Shown: positions 9,921-20,199 of the stretch, piece after piece | Position numbering within the stretch: position 1 is the stretch's first letter | Layout: each line of letters starts with the position of its first letter | Assembly (NCBI RefSeq): GCF_000188035.1 | Contig: NZ_AEUY02000005.1 | Location: 1,674,001-1,738,000, forward strand | Direction of reading: 5' to 3' | DNA length: 64,000 nt | DNA from: Streptococcus pseudoporcinus LQ 940-04 | GTDB taxonomy: Bacteria > Bacillota > Bacilli > Lactobacillales > Streptococcaceae | The notes under the pieces: generated by a model | Database searches by the model: none | The model's input: only the letters and a program-made list of their open reading frames with translations | Told to the model about the DNA's origin: nothing | Program-made: the position numbers and the translations under genes

Positions 9921-11178
9921 CACTACTATTTTTCTTTCTTTTCTAGGCAGCCTACCCGCCTATTTTTAGGATATTGACATTAGGCCTTTCTTCTGTTTGC
10001 CCTAGGGCTTTCTCGTTTTGTTTATACTGGATTGCTCACGCTAATATGTCTGGAAACATTTCATCTACTTGTTTAGTTCTTTCAATATAAAACAGAAGTT
10101 GTAAAATCAAACTATTAAGAAGTTGAAGAAAGCTAAGATAAAAATGACAGAAAGAATATGGGAAGGCAGTTCTTTTGCCGACACAAACTTGCTTAATGAG
10201 TTGTTATTGATCTTATCCCAAACTCTTAAATTGCGATCAGAACAGTAAGTATGATACTTATAGTCAAAACGATAAATAGACTTCCCCTCATTATACACCA
10301 TAATACCCGCAACTATAAAGACATAAATAGATATTGTAAAAAAGTAAGCAAACTAAAAGGGGTAAAACATCGTTCAGTATATACCCTTTCTTTAATATCA
10401 GCCACATTACAACCGAAAATAGCAATTCCCTAACTAAGGAAAAGTAACAAAAGGAAGCAAAACAGAAACCAAAAAGCTTCCTTCCTACGCTTTATGCAAA
10501 CCTTATGTAGTTCATTAGGTTCATATAAGTTAGCTTTAGCTCATTCACATTTAGTATTGTTATCATACTTTTCTTTAGTGCTGATGCTATCTCTTGAATT
10601 AAAGCAGTATTTTTATTTACAAGGCCATAAAACTAAGAAAATAGTACTACTAAGAAGAGCTAACAAAAACAATAACCTGTTAGCATTGAAAACTTTTGAC
10701 ACATAAACTCTGTAATCAGAATAACTAAGTAAGCCACAAGCCCCAAAATGAGTCTCTAAATCGGGAAAAGATAGTTGCTTTTCCGCTCAGATATCTTATT
10801 GTCGGATATTTTGTCAGTTCTTTTCTTAGTCATAGGTAAAAAGGCAACACTTTTCTGTACCGATTCTTCAAGCACTGCTTCAAATACTAACACTTCGGTT
10901 TTATCCTAATAACTGAAACGGAGCATGTTCAGCCAACGACAGATAGATGAAATACTGTATTTTCCTTTGTTAGCAGTATTGCTTTCCTTTTTATGTCATA
11001 CTTTTACTCCTTTAGCTCTACAATTGGCCTAAACACCTTTATTATATCGTGTCTGGAATTATTTTGGTGTAAGCACCGCTAGCACCCGCTGATGTGAATG
11101 GTTGATTATTTCCCACCTTCTGTGTGAAACGGTCTAAAAGACACACAAAGCGAAAAACGATAGAGTTCATCTACCGTT
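9921..11178. other. Gene-poor region, about 1.25 kb
   Basis: No convincing gene. A minus-strand open frame at 10107-10301 (64 aa, VWDKINNNS...PSHILSVIFILAFFN) and a plus-strand one at 10494-10706 lack ribosome sites and resemble nothing I recognise. On the minus strand just upstream of ndk a short stretch (QKVGNNQPFTSAGASGAY) looks like a protein fragment. The region reads as a graveyard between GtrA and ndk. Confidence 0.45.
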
Positions 11179-11613
11179 TTAGTTACTGTCTTCAGTTGCC
11201 CCACCAAACCAAAGTTCTATTTCACGCCGAGCAGAATCTAGTGAATCAGAACCATGAACACAATTCATCATCGGAGCATTAGCTTCCGGCGCCTGAGCAA
11301 AATCTCCACGAATGGTCCCTGGCAAGGCATCTTTGGGATTGGTTTCTCCCATCATAGTACGCCAAGACGCAATAACATCACTACCTGAAAGTATTCCGAT
11401 TAAAAGAGGACCGCTCATCATGTAATCAAGCAAAGAAGGGTAAAAAACTTTACCTCTTAGATGCTGGTAATGACTATCCAAAAGCTCGCGACTTGGTCTT
11501 ATCATCTGCAGTTGCTCTATTCTAAACCCTCGTCTCTCAATGCGCCTTAAAATCTGCCCCATTAATCCCCGTTGAACACCATCAGGCTTTATCATAAAAA
11601 ATGTCTTCTCCAT
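11179..11613 (-). CDS. ndk: Nucleoside-diphosphate kinase
   Basis: Transfers the gamma-phosphate from ATP to nucleoside diphosphates through a phosphohistidine. N-terminus [16 protein letters not shown], the [11 protein letters not shown] ATP/nucleotide block, [10 protein letters not shown] and the active-site His in NCVHGSDS are all present. The start MEKTFF at 11613 is chosen for AGAGGAG upstream and family fit; the frame is open 18 codons further. About 144 aa, slightly shorter at the C-terminus than E. coli-type enzymes but standard for streptococci. It lies directly beyond the trailer end of the CRISPR array, transcribed in the same direction. Confidence 0.93.
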   Translation of the reverse strand: MEKTFFMIKPDGVQRGLMGQILRRIERRGFRIEQLQMIRPSRELLDSHYQHLRGKVFYPSLLDYMMSGPLLIGILSGSDVIASWRTMMGETNPKDALPGTIRGDFAQAPEANAPMMNCVHGSDSLDSARREIELWFGGATEDSN

Positions 11614-11710
11614 TAACAGTCTCCTCTTATTTTTTACCATTATAGCAAAAAATGTAAGGGTTTGCATAGAAAAATCAACAAGCCTTTATCACTGATAACG
11701 TTAAATCACC

Positions 11711-12339
11711 TCATTGGAATTATTCAAAATAATATAGCTCTAAAACACTCCAGTTCCAGATCCAACTCCAGATCCAGTTTTGGAATCATTCAAAATAACA
11801 TAGCTCTAAAACTTACTCATTAAGTATATCATGAAAAAAGAGTTTTGGAATCATTCAAAATAACATAGCTCTAAAACTGGTTGCTACGAGTAAACTCAGC
11901 ACGTAAGGTTTTGGAATCATTCAAAATAACATAGCTCTAAAACTCATACTCCAACCACATTGAGATTTTATCAGTTTTGGAATTATTCAAAATAACATAG
12001 CTCTAAAACGTTCTGCCGATACACGATTGAGCGCCAGCTGTTTTGGAATCATTCAAAATAAGATAGCTCTAAAATTATTTATCTTTTTACCAAGCTGATT
12101 TACTAGTTTTGGAATCATTCAAAATAACATAGCTCTAAAACCAGTTTAAACTCGCTGTTATGAAGCAAGTCGTTTTGGAATCATTCAAAATAACATAGCT
12201 CTAAAACCTCAGTTAATTCTGGGCGGTTTTTTGTGTGGTTTTGGAATCATTCAAAATAACATAGCTCTAAAACAAAAAATTGTACCTGCAATGGAAAGAC
12301 GAAGTTTTGGAATCATTCAAAATAACATAGCTCTAAAAC
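11711..12339 (-). CRISPR. Type II-A CRISPR array: 10 repeats, 9 spacers
   Basis: 36-bp repeats that on the minus strand start GTTTTAGAGCTATG and end GATTCCAAAAC, differing from the S. pyogenes repeat at a few positions. Repeats start at 11711, 11777, 11842, 11908, 11974, 12040, 12106, 12172, 12238 and 12304. Spacers are 30 nt except 11813-11841 (29 nt). The leader-distal repeat 11711-11746 is degenerate (five changes), as is usual at the trailer. Repeats at 11974 and 12040 carry one and two changes. The array is read in the same direction as the cas operon, with the leader at 12340. Spacer targets and PAM cannot be told here. Confidence 0.98.
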
Positions 12340-12439
12340 CTCGCAGAAAATTTTTCCGCGAAATTCATACTCACACTATTTATCCAATACAAATCCTCAA
12401 CTTCGAAGAATTCATTTTTTAAAGTTACTTCCTCATCTA
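12340..12439 (-). promoter_or_regulatory. CRISPR leader
   Basis: The 100 bases between the original csn2 stop (12440) and the first repeat. On the minus strand it ends in CTGCGAG directly against the first repeat, close to the CTACGAG leader end that I recall from S. pyogenes. The last bases before that form a near-palindrome (CGC-GAAAA-TTTTC-GCG pattern, 12343-12361). TTGTAT and TATGAA 17 bp apart on the minus strand may be the pre-crRNA promoter. Confidence 0.6.
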
Positions 12440-13102
12440 TTATACCATATTGTAATCTAAAAGGAAAAAATCATCATCTAAAATATATTGTGGAAAATCA
12501 TATAATTGACGGGGTTCTAAAAATAAAACACACTCTTGCGATAAGTCAATATATTCAAATAATTGTTTTTACTCTTCTTGATTAAGGTAAGAGCCGCAAT
12601 TAACAAAAATAAGTAATTTTTTCTTATTTAGATATTTGAAAATTTGAAGAATTTCAAGGCATTTCTCAAAGATAGTATCGCTCCTTGTTTCAACTTTAAC
12701 TCCTAAAGCTTTAATCAATTCAAGAACAGTAATCTCATCATATTCTAAGTCAAGTTCATTTTCCAGATATTCAAAGGCAATTAATTCTGTGATAGTTGCT
12801 GCTAACTTATCAACCATTGATTTCACTTCTGGCTTTTCATTTAGTTGTTCTTCCAAATCTGCATGAACCATTTTTAATAATCCAGGCGCATTCACATCAT
12901 AGCCTAAAACATCTGTTATAATCATTATTTCTGATTCCTTTAATGCTTTTAATTTTTTGTCAAACAATTTCAAATGACTTGTTTCTGTGTATTGATAAAA
13001 ATAGCTAACCAAAGTAGCATAAAGTGAAACATTTTCAATAGCCAAAATAGTATGTGATTCAAGTGGTAACGGCTGGTCAAGAATTGGTAAATTAAGATTC
13101 AT
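12440..13102 (-). pseudogene. csn2: csn2, interrupted by an in-frame stop
   Basis: Csn2 is the DNA-end-binding ring protein needed with Cas1, Cas2 and Cas9 for spacer acquisition in type II-A. Reading from ATG 13102 ([12 protein letters not shown], the S. pyogenes-like start) the frame meets TAA at 12569-12571, after 177 codons. The same frame then continues with [19 protein letters not shown] and [16 protein letters not shown] to a second stop at 12440-12442. Counting through the stop gives 220 codons, the S. pyogenes length, and the TAA falls at the position of Val in the S. pyogenes sequence as I recall it. So a single nonsense codon removes the last 42 residues. A GTG at 13117 is an alternative start. 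The gene overlaps cas2 by 11 bases. Confidence 0.85.
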
Positions 13103-13436
13103 CACAATAGTCTTCACCTAGAAAAATAATGCGACTATCAGAATTTGCGATAGCTGTATTTCTGCTGCCATTCAAATAAATCATTCGCGCAAACTGTTTT
13201 TCTGTAACTGTCAACAAAGTAATAGTTCCTTTTTTAGGATTATTTTCTTGAAGCCGGTCTATCATAGCTAGGTTAGCAGAATTATTAAGCAGTAATTTAC
13301 TATATATTGAAAATTGGTGCATTATAAACCCTTCACTTAAAAGAAATTTACGAAATTTGCGATATGCTTTCCGATCATCAACTGTATCTGTTGGCATATC
13401 AAACATAAGTAACATACGCATATACCGATAACTCAT
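13092..13436 (-). CDS. cas2: CRISPR-associated endonuclease Cas2
   Basis: Cas2 forms the Cas1-Cas2 integrase that inserts new spacers at the leader end. [22 protein letters not shown] is the typical beta-strand with the conserved Asp of the family; the rest ([25 protein letters not shown]) matches the type II-A form. 114 aa, normal. ATG overlaps the cas1 stop by 4 bases, indicating translational coupling in the cas9-cas1-cas2-csn2 operon. Confidence 0.96.
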   Translation of the reverse strand: MSYRYMRMLLMFDMPTDTVDDRKAYRKFRKFLLSEGFIMHQFSIYSKLLLNNSANLAMIDRLQENNPKKGTITLLTVTEKQFARMIYLNGSRNTAIANSDSRIIFLGEDYCDES

Positions 13437-14299
13437 ATCCTAAATTTAGGAACTCCTTCTCCTCCGTTATTAAGCGCTTTCACAACTTTCTTGGTATAGT
13501 CACTAACAATATTCGATAAATACATTTCTTTATGATAATAACTATAGGTATTTGAAAAAATTGCAAATAGCTGCCGTTTCATCTGAACAAAGCTAAGACT
13601 TCTATTCTCATAAACAATCTGATCAACAATTGGCCGAAAGGGTTCCATGATATCACTAGCAAAATTAAAATGATTGAATTGATTGGAGTGTTTCAAACCA
13701 AATTGCGTCATACAGCCAGTCATAACCAACTCACGCGCAAACAGACTCAATAAAAGGGTATAACCATAATCTAAACCGGCATTAATCACATTATCCTGAT
13801 GTCTTGAAAAATCTCTTCCAAAAAGGGTGTTAAAATAAATACGTGCTGAGTGCCCCTCACGATTACTTGGATCAAAAACTTCCAAACCATTGTATAACTC
13901 AATAATAGACTGTGATTTTTCATAGTAACCACAGGCACCTAAAAATAAACTTTGATTTAGTATTTTTTGTGCTATAATCTGAGTCCAGACCTGTGCCTTT
14001 AAATCATTACTCCAACTGATTTGCTTAGATAACTGTAAACTTGAGTCATGTCGACCGTAAAATGGTGTTAAAACAGCTGTTGGTAATCTTTTATCATCGC
14101 AAAAAATAACAAGAACATTTTCATCTACTAGTCTTTTTATAAGCATAGTAGTCAAAACAATATCAGTTGTCTCAAGTAACAAGACATCTATCTCGGACAG
14201 GTGGATTAATTCTGTCCGAGAAGTATCCTTAAATATTAAATGATTATTTTTATAAGATAATTTTGAATGTGAATTTACCACAAGAGTTCGCCAACCCAT
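13433..14299 (-). CDS. cas1: CRISPR-associated endonuclease Cas1, type II
   Basis: Catalytic subunit of the spacer integrase. Metal-ligand region is visible: Glu in [15 protein letters not shown], His in [16 protein letters not shown] and the following Asp-Glu in SDIMEPFRP. 288 aa, the usual type II-A length, ending GVPKFRI. The ATG shares a base with the cas9 stop (TAATG). No lesion is seen, in contrast to csn2. Confidence 0.97.
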   Translation of the reverse strand: MGWRTLVVNSHSKLSYKNNHLIFKDTSRTELIHLSEIDVLLLETTDIVLTTMLIKRLVDENVLVIFCDDKRLPTAVLTPFYGRHDSSLQLSKQISWSNDLKAQVWTQIIAQKILNQSLFLGACGYYEKSQSIIELYNGLEVFDPSNREGHSARIYFNTLFGRDFSRHQDNVINAGLDYGYTLLLSLFARELVMTGCMTQFGLKHSNQFNHFNFASDIMEPFRPIVDQIVYENRSLSFVQMKRQLFAIFSNTYSYYHKEMYLSNIVSDYTKKVVKALNNGGEGVPKFRI

Positions 14300-17200
14300 T
14301 AGTCACCTCCAAATCGGCTTAAATCAATACGCGTTTCATATAAGCCTGTTATTGATTGCTGAATCAATATACCATTTAAGACATCACTTGATGTGGTATA
14401 CCGCTTACGATCAATTGTCTCATCAAAAAATACAAATGTTGATGGAGCACCTAGACTAGTAAATATAAATAAATTCAGCATATTTAAGGCTTGCTCATTT
14501 ATGCTATAGGCCTCTTTTTTCTTATAGAGGCTGATAATTTTTTTTAAGTTATTTTCTGCTTTAATATAGCAAGTCGCATGCTTCACAACAATATCCAAAA
14601 TCTCATCGAAATAGTGTAGGTGTTGCTCAACAAATAGTTTCTTTTGTTGCTCACTCTCTATTTTAGATGATAACTTATCGTAACGTGAAGCCAAATATAA
14701 AAACTTCATATATTTTCCAGATAAGGCTAATTCATTGCCTTTTTGGAATTCATTAGCACTAGCTAGAAGCCGTCTTCTACCATTTTCCAGTTCAAATAAA
14801 CTATATTTCGGCAGTTTGATAAGCAACTTTTCTTGAATATCTTGATAACCTTTCTTTTCTAGAAAGGCAATATTATCCTTTTCGTACTCAGCTTGTTCCA
14901 TAATAGTAATGCCAACTATTTCTTTAACAGTCTTTAATTTCTGAGCTTTTCTTTTAGCAACCTTAGCAACAACAAAAATTGAATAAGCAGTATTTGGGCT
15001 ATCAAAACCACCATATTTTTTAGGATCCCAGCCTTTTTTACGTTCAATTAATTTATCAGAATTACCTTTTGATAAAACGCTCTCTTTTGAAAAAGCACCC
15101 GATTGAATTTCCGTTTTCTTGACAATATTTACCTGCGGATAGGATAAAACTTTTCGGATCGTTTTAAAATCCTTGACCTTATCCCACACTACCTCGCCAG
15201 TCTCTGTATTTGTTTCAATTACCGGTCTTTTCATAAGAGTCCCATCTGCTAGACTTAGTTCCTCTTTAAAGAAATTCATGATATTAGAGTAAAAGAATAC
15301 TTTTGCGGTGGCTTTTCCTAGAGATGGATCTGATTTGGATATTAATTTTACTAAGTCAAAGTGCTTATAATCGCCATAGACAAACTCAGCTTCAAGTTTC
15401 GGATATTTTTTAAGAAGGGCTGTCCCTACAACCGCGTTAAGATACGCATCATGGGCATGATGATAATTGTTGACTTCACGAAGTTTATAAAGACCAAAAT
15501 CTTTCCGAAAATCTGATACTATTTTAGATTTTAGGGTAATAATCTTAACATTTCGGGCAAGCTTTTTGTTTTGATTACTTTTTGAATTAAAGCGGCTATC
15601 TAATAGTTGAGCAACATGTTTTGTAATTTGTCTCGTTTCAACAAGTTGCCGTCTAAGGAATCTCGCTTTATCTGAATCCGCCAGTCCTCCACGTTCTGCT
15701 TTTGTTAAATGATCAAATTTTTGTCGTGAGATAGCGCCATTGGCAAGCTGTCTTCGCCAAACCCTATCTTTCATATCCCTAACAACTTCTATACTTGGAA
15801 CATTATCTGATTTACCTCGATTTGCTTTTTGTGTTGTTAGCACAAGATTATCAATTGAATTATCCTTGATAAAACTTTGCGGAATAATGTGATCAATATC
15901 ATATTGACTTAGATTATTAATATCTAAATCTTGCCCTGTATACATATCTTTTCCATCTTGTAGCAGATACAAATATAAACGATTGTCTTGAAGTGTTAAA
16001 TTAGTTATCCTTTCGCTATTATCTTCTAAAATCCTGCTTCCTGTCTTTTTATGTACCTCTTTAATTTTTTTTAATCGCTGACGCGCATTTTTTAGCCCTT
16101 GGGCTGTTGTCTGATTCTCACGAGACATCTCAATGACAATATTATCAGGATTATGTCCCATGACTTTTACGATTTCATCAACAACTTTTAAACTCTGCAA
16201 GATTCCTTTCTTTATAGCTGGGCTACCTGCCAAATTTGCTACTGCTTCTGTCAGACTTTCTCTTTTAATAGCTTTTTTCTGTGCATCATCAATTAATTTT
16301 TCAAAGTCTAATGAGCTATCATTAATTAATTGTATAAAATTACGATTAGCAAAGTCGTCAGCTTTTAAAAAGTCTAGAATCGTTTTACCACTTGCTTTAT
16401 CTTTCATGCCGTCTATTAATTGTCGAGATAATCTCCCCCAGCCTCTATAGTGACGTTTTCTTAATTTCTTTAAGACTGATTTTTCAAAAAGGTTAGCATA
16501 TTTTGCTAGACGCTTTTCAATCAGTTTTTCATCTTGGAAAAGCGTTAAAATTAAAACAATTTCTTCAAGAATTTCTGCATTTGCTTCATCATCTAAAAAG
16601 GCTTTATCTTTGATTATTTTTAGTAAGTCATTATAGGTTCCTAAAGAGGCATTAAAGGCTCCCTCAACTCCCGTAACATCAACATTCTCAAGACCTTCAA
16701 TTTGACTAAAATATTTTTCTTTTAAGTCTTTGACTGTCACCTTCCGAGTTTGCTTAAATAAATGGTCAATAATAGCTTCTTTTTGTTCAGCAGATAAATA
16801 GAGAGGTTTTGTCATATTTTCTGCTATGTACTTAACTTTAGTAAGTTCATTATAAACTGTAAACATTTCATAAAGCGGACTATGCTTAGGTAAAACCTTT
16901 TCTTCAGGCAAGTAAGTATCGTAGTTAGTCATGCCTTCAATAAAAGCTTGTGCTGAAGCCTCTTCGTCGACCACATCTTTAAAATTCCAAGGAGTAATTG
17001 GCTCATCTGATCGTCGTTTTAGCCAAGCAAAAGAACTATTACCTCCTTTTGCAAGAGGACCAACATAATAAGGAATCCTAAAGCACAATAATTGTTCAAT
17101 TTTTTCTTTCTGTTCTGCTAAAAAAGGATAATATTTCTCTTGACGTCTTAAAATAGCATGAAGTTCCTTAAGGTGGATTTGATGAGGAATAGAGCCATTA

Positions 17201-18423
17201 TCAAATGTCCTTTGTTTACGTAAAAAGTCATCACGATCAATTTTAGCTAGAAATTCATCTCCTCCTTTTAATCTTGAAAGAATAGGTTTAATATATCTGT
17301 AAAAATCTTCTTGACTGACCTTCCCTTCAATATAGCCCGCATAACCATTTTTCTTAGCATTAGAAAAAATTTCCCAGTATTTTTCTGGCATCTGCTCTTT
17401 AACTAATTTCTTCAAGAGAGCTAGATCTTCCTGATGCTCCTCATAACGTTTAATCATTGAAGCTGATAAGGGAGCTCTTGTATTTTCATCGCTTAGTGTC
17501 AAAATATCCGAAAGAAGAATAGCATCTGACAAATTCTTGGCAGCAAGAAATAAGTCCGCATAGTGATCGCCAATTTCCGCTAATAAATTATCCAGTTCTT
17601 CTTCATATGTATCCTTGGTAATTTGTAATTTAGCATCTTCTGAAAGACCGAAATTAGACTTAAAGTTAGGCCTTAAGCCTAGAGCAAGTGCTAAGAGGTT
17701 GCCAAATAAACCATTTTTCTTTTGACCAGGAAATTCAGAAATCAAGCTTTCTAATCTTTTAGATTTACTTGTTTTTGCTGTTAATAAGGCTTTTGCATCA
17801 CACGTTTCTCCCGCAATAGGTTCCTCTTCAAATAAGAGATTATAAACAGTCACTAATGCTATAAATAATTTTTGGACATCTGTATTTTCTGAGTTTAATT
17901 TCCCTTCAATTAAAAAGTGACCTCTAAACTTAATGATATGTGATAGAGCAAGGTAAATCAGTCTTAAATCTGCTTTTTGATCCCTATCAGCTAGATCTTT
18001 TCTCAAATGATAAATAGTCGGGTAAGTCTTGTGATAGGCTCTTTCTTCTTTACTATTTCCAAAAATAGGGTGCTTATCAAATGCTTTGTCTTGATAATAG
18101 AAAAAAGACTCTGATAAGCGTTGAAAAAAAGTATCATCAACTTTAACCATCTCAGTAGCAAAAATATTCTGTAGCTGGCATAACCGGTATCTTCTTCTTG
18201 TATACCTTCGTCTATTTGTTCGTTTTAAGCGTCTTGCTTGCGCTGTTTCACCACTATCAAACAAAACTGTTCCTAACAAATTTTTTTTAATGGTCTTACG
18301 ATCAGTATTTCCAAAAACAGTCATTTTTTTAGCAGGCACTTTGTAATCTTCATTAATAACAGCCCAGCCGACACTATTTGTCCCTATATCCAAGCCAATT
18401 GAATAGGAATATCTTTTTTTCAT
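14299..18423 (-). CDS. cas9: CRISPR-associated endonuclease Cas9, type II-A, 1374 aa
   Basis: RNA-guided double-strand DNA nuclease. RuvC-I is [12 protein letters not shown] (Asp12), followed by an Arg-rich bridge helix ([17 protein letters not shown]). RuvC-II is IVIEMSREN, the HNH centre is [11 protein letters not shown], and RuvC-III is [13 protein letters not shown]. The C-terminal PAM-interacting domain has [13 protein letters not shown] and DRKRYTTSS, keeping the Arg-Lys-Arg that reads NGG in S. pyogenes Cas9. Six residues longer than SpyCas9 and clearly diverged across the REC lobe. AGGAGAG precedes the ATG. First gene of the cas operon, divergent from tracrRNA. All nuclease residues are present, so it should be active. 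Confidence 0.98.
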   Translation of the reverse strand: MKKRYSYSIGLDIGTNSVGWAVINEDYKVPAKKMTVFGNTDRKTIKKNLLGTVLFDSGETAQARRLKRTNRRRYTRRRYRLCQLQNIFATEMVKVDDTFFQRLSESFFYYQDKAFDKHPIFGNSKEERAYHKTYPTIYHLRKDLADRDQKADLRLIYLALSHIIKFRGHFLIEGKLNSENTDVQKLFIALVTVYNLLFEEEPIAGETCDAKALLTAKTSKSKRLESLISEFPGQKKNGLFGNLLALALGLRPNFKSNFGLSEDAKLQITKDTYEEELDNLLAEIGDHYADLFLAAKNLSDAILLSDILTLSDENTRAPLSASMIKRYEEHQEDLALLKKLVKEQMPEKYWEIFSNAKKNGYAGYIEGKVSQEDFYRYIKPILSRLKGGDEFLAKIDRDDFLRKQRTFDNGSIPHQIHLKELHAILRRQEKYYPFLAEQKEKIEQLLCFRIPYYVGPLAKGGNSSFAWLKRRSDEPITPWNFKDVVDEEASAQAFIEGMTNYDTYLPEEKVLPKHSPLYEMFTVYNELTKVKYIAENMTKPLYLSAEQKEAIIDHLFKQTRKVTVKDLKEKYFSQIEGLENVDVTGVEGAFNASLGTYNDLLKIIKDKAFLDDEANAEILEEIVLILTLFQDEKLIEKRLAKYANLFEKSVLKKLRKRHYRGWGRLSRQLIDGMKDKASGKTILDFLKADDFANRNFIQLINDSSLDFEKLIDDAQKKAIKRESLTEAVANLAGSPAIKKGILQSLKVVDEIVKVMGHNPDNIVIEMSRENQTTAQGLKNARQRLKKIKEVHKKTGSRILEDNSERITNLTLQDNRLYLYLLQDGKDMYTGQDLDINNLSQYDIDHIIPQSFIKDNSIDNLVLTTQKANRGKSDNVPSIEVVRDMKDRVWRRQLANGAISRQKFDHLTKAERGGLADSDKARFLRRQLVETRQITKHVAQLLDSRFNSKSNQNKKLARNVKIITLKSKIVSDFRKDFGLYKLREVNNYHHAHDAYLNAVVGTALLKKYPKLEAEFVYGDYKHFDLVKLISKSDPSLGKATAKVFFYSNIMNFFKEELSLADGTLMKRPVIETNTETGEVVWDKVKDFKTIRKVLSYPQVNIVKKTEIQSGAFSKESVLSKGNSDKLIERKKGWDPKKYGGFDSPNTAYSIFVVAKVAKRKAQKLKTVKEIVGITIMEQAEYEKDNIAFLEKKGYQDIQEKLLIKLPKYSLFELENGRRRLLASANEFQKGNELALSGKYMKFLYLASRYDKLSSKIESEQQKKLFVEQHLHYFDEILDIVVKHATCYIKAENNLKKIISLYKKKEAYSINEQALNMLNLFIFTSLGAPSTFVFFDETIDRKRYTTSSDVLNGILIQQSITGLYETRIDLSRFGGD

Positions 18424-18454
18424 GAAACTCTCCTTTATTTTTGTTATCGCTTAC

Positions 18455-18483
18455 ATTGTACCTTTTTACTCGTAAAAAAACAA
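18455..18483 (-). promoter_or_regulatory. cas operon promoter
   Basis: Minus strand TTGTTT (18478-18483) and TACAAT (18455-18460) with a 17-bp spacer; the -10 ends 31 bases upstream of the cas9 ATG. It should drive cas9-cas1-cas2-csn2. Confidence 0.7.
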
Positions 18484-18598
18484 CCTTTAAAAGGGTATAT
18501 ACTACCTTAACTCTTTTAAAATAGCGGGAATATCTTTGATAATTAATACGATATCTTTTATCAGAACTAAAATCGGCTGGTACTCTTTTATTTTTTTC

Positions 18599-18627
18599 TT
18601 GACAAATTAATGAATACAGGTTATCAT
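18599..18627 (+). promoter_or_regulatory. tracrRNA promoter
   Basis: TTGACA (18599-18604), 17-bp spacer, TATCAT (18622-18627). The predicted start is about 18634, exactly at the anti-repeat, so it would make a short, roughly 90-nt tracrRNA. A separate upstream start for a long form, known in S. pyogenes, is not evident here. Confidence 0.75.
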
Positions 18628-18633
18628 TGATGT

Positions 18634-18727
18634 ATTGGAATTATTCAAAATAACATAGCAACAAGTTAAAATAAGACTATTCGTCAACACCTTGTAAAAG
18701 TGCGCACCGATTCGGTGTTTTTTTTGT
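18634..18727 (+). ncRNA. tracrRNA
   Basis: Divergent from cas9. The anti-repeat (18635-18660, TTGGAATTATTCAAAATAAC then ATAGC) is complementary to the repeat, followed by the lower-stem strand TTAAAAT (18666-18672). A nexus region AAGACTATTCGTC follows, then a CACCTTGTAAAAGTG stem-loop and the terminal GCACCGATTCGGTG hairpin with a T8 tract. Order and spacing match S. pyogenes tracrRNA. Between the upper- and lower-stem strands it has AACAAGT where S. pyogenes has AAGT, so the tracr-side bulge is 7 instead of 4 nt. The nexus stem can form as GAC/GTC. Confidence 0.93.
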
Positions 18728-18770
18728 GCCTGCTTCTGGATGTGAGCCTAACCTGCATTGATACTACTAA

Positions 18771-18800
18771 AAAAACAAGCACTTCAACGCGCTTGTTTTT
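18771..18800. terminator. Bidirectional terminator
   Basis: AAAAACAAGC and GCTTGTTTTT around a 10-base loop. The stop codon of the minus-strand membrane-protein gene lies in the loop, so it ends that operon; it may also back up the tracrRNA terminator. Confidence 0.8.
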
Positions 18801-19425
18801 TGTTTCTGTCTATTTTGCTACCTAGCCAGTAAAGACCAAGCAGGAAGGCTTCATAGAGCGTAAAAAAGAGGATAAAGCAATGCATGAAAAAGCTTTCTGG
18901 CAAAATCCAAATAACAGGATCCGTCAAAGGATCAAAGACCCAGTTATCCTTACCCGCAAAAAGAATTTTATGGAAGAAGACAAAAAACTGGTCAAATCCT
19001 AAAAAGGTTGCAAAAAGAGCAAGGGCAAAGGGCAATAAGATAGCCATTAGGAGCTGCCGACGAAAGAGTCCTAAGCTTTGATGCTTGATGGTTTGACTAA
19101 GAAATAGCAGAGCAGGAATGCTAGTGACCAGAAAGAGAGCTTGTGTCAGTTGAAAGAGGCCTTTGACATCAGCAAAATGGGCTAGGCCGGCTTTTGAGGC
19201 TGTGAAACTAGCAAAATGCAAGTCCTTGACCAAGGGGTTGGTCAAGTATTGCATTAACCCATTAAAGTTGTTAAGAATTGACTTTTTTGTCATATAGACG
19301 GTTTGACTAATCTTTAAATAATCCACTTCCAGTGGATAAGCTAACCAAGCCAAGTAAATGGTTAAAAGAACTGATGCTGACAAAAGCCAGATAAAAGTGC
19401 TTACTAAACTAACTTTTTCTTTCAT
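18784..19425 (-). CDS. TIGR01906 (DUF1461) integral membrane protein, 213 aa
   Basis: Membrane protein of unknown function common in streptococci and lactobacilli. Hydrophobic segments near residues 8-30, 98-118, 125-150 and 180-200 flank an outside loop with FNGLMQYLTNP and HFADVKGLF, the conserved block of the family. The ATG at 19425 shares one base with the stop of the preceding HAD phosphatase gene (TGATG), so the two are coupled; the frame is open four codons further to a GTG. Last gene of the run hemW-thioesterase-HAD-membrane protein. Confidence 0.8.
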   Translation of the reverse strand: MKEKVSLVSTFIWLLSASVLLTIYLAWLAYPLEVDYLKISQTVYMTKKSILNNFNGLMQYLTNPLVKDLHFASFTASKAGLAHFADVKGLFQLTQALFLVTSIPALLFLSQTIKHQSLGLFRRQLLMAILLPFALALFATFLGFDQFFVFFHKILFAGKDNWVFDPLTDPVIWILPESFFMHCFILFFTLYEAFLLGLYWLGSKIDRNKKQAR

Positions 19426-20189
19426 CACACGTCCCACTCATCTAAACTAGCGACAACATGATGAGGTTGAGTAGGCAAGGTCGCCACTTCTTCAGGCTTA
19501 GTAAAGCCTGTTGTCACCAATAAGGTTGCGATATCATTTTGGATACCAGCCATAATATCTGTCAAATAATTATCTCCCACCATCAGAGCCTCTGAACGAT
19601 CAACCCCTAAAATGGCTAAGGCTTTGTTCATAATAATAGCATTAGGTTTCCCAATAAAAACAGGCTGAACGCGAGTTGCTGCTTCTAATAGGGCCACCAA
19701 AGAGCCTGCACCCGGCATCAGTCCTCTTTCAGTTGGGATATTCAAGTCAGGATTAGTGCCAATAAAGAGGGCACCTTTAGCAATAGCCAAGGTCGCCCTT
19801 GCTAACATATCATAGGTTACTTGCGAGTCCAGCCCAACAACAACATAGGCTGGATTTTCTGTGTCTTCCTGATAACCAGCTTCGGCAATGGCCGTTTTTA
19901 AACCCGCCTCACCAATGACATAAGCCGTCTTACCACGCTTCATGTCATTCATATAATCCACAGTCGCCATGGTCGCCGTATAAATGCTCTCCAAACTAGT
20001 CTCAACCTGAAACTGTTCAGCCAACATGGACTGGATCATCTCCGGCCTCCTCGTGGTGTTATTAGTGACCAGTAGATAAGGAATCCCCTTTTGCTGCAAG
20101 CGTTTGATAAAGTTTTCACCAGCTGGAATTCTCTCTTTTCCTTTGTAAATAGTTCCGTCTAAATCGATTAAATAGCCTTTATAGCTCAC
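19425..20189 (-). CDS. NagD-type HAD sugar phosphatase, 254 aa
   Basis: HAD-superfamily IIA phosphatase of the NagD/AraL group, cytosolic, acting on small phosphorylated metabolites. Motif I is [12 protein letters not shown], motif [10 protein letters not shown], the lysine is in [10 protein letters not shown] and motif IV is [13 protein letters not shown]. The GTG start ([12 protein letters not shown]) is preceded by AAGGAGG at ideal spacing; the frame is open another 26 codons without a site. It lies 10 bases after the thioesterase stop. Confidence 0.88.
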   Translation of the reverse strand: MSYKGYLIDLDGTIYKGKERIPAGENFIKRLQQKGIPYLLVTNNTTRRPEMIQSMLAEQFQVETSLESIYTATMATVDYMNDMKRGKTAYVIGEAGLKTAIAEAGYQEDTENPAYVVVGLDSQVTYDMLARATLAIAKGALFIGTNPDLNIPTERGLMPGAGSLVALLEAATRVQPVFIGKPNAIIMNKALAILGVDRSEALMVGDNYLTDIMAGIQNDIATLLVTTGFTKPEEVATLPTQPHHVVASLDEWDV

Positions 20190-20199
20190 TCTGTCCTCC

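Noticed and set aside
10107-10301. 64-aa minus-strand frame as a gene
   Set aside because: No ribosome site, no recognisable family, and it sits in a region of general decay.
12231-12422. 63-aa open frame with FGIIQNNIAL repeated
   Set aside because: It is the CRISPR repeat read as protein; the period equals repeat plus spacer.
16133-16450. 105-aa plus-strand frame inside cas9
   Set aside because: Shadow frame within an intact cas9; no promoter or ribosome site and no recognisable domain, so not a plausible anti-CRISPR.
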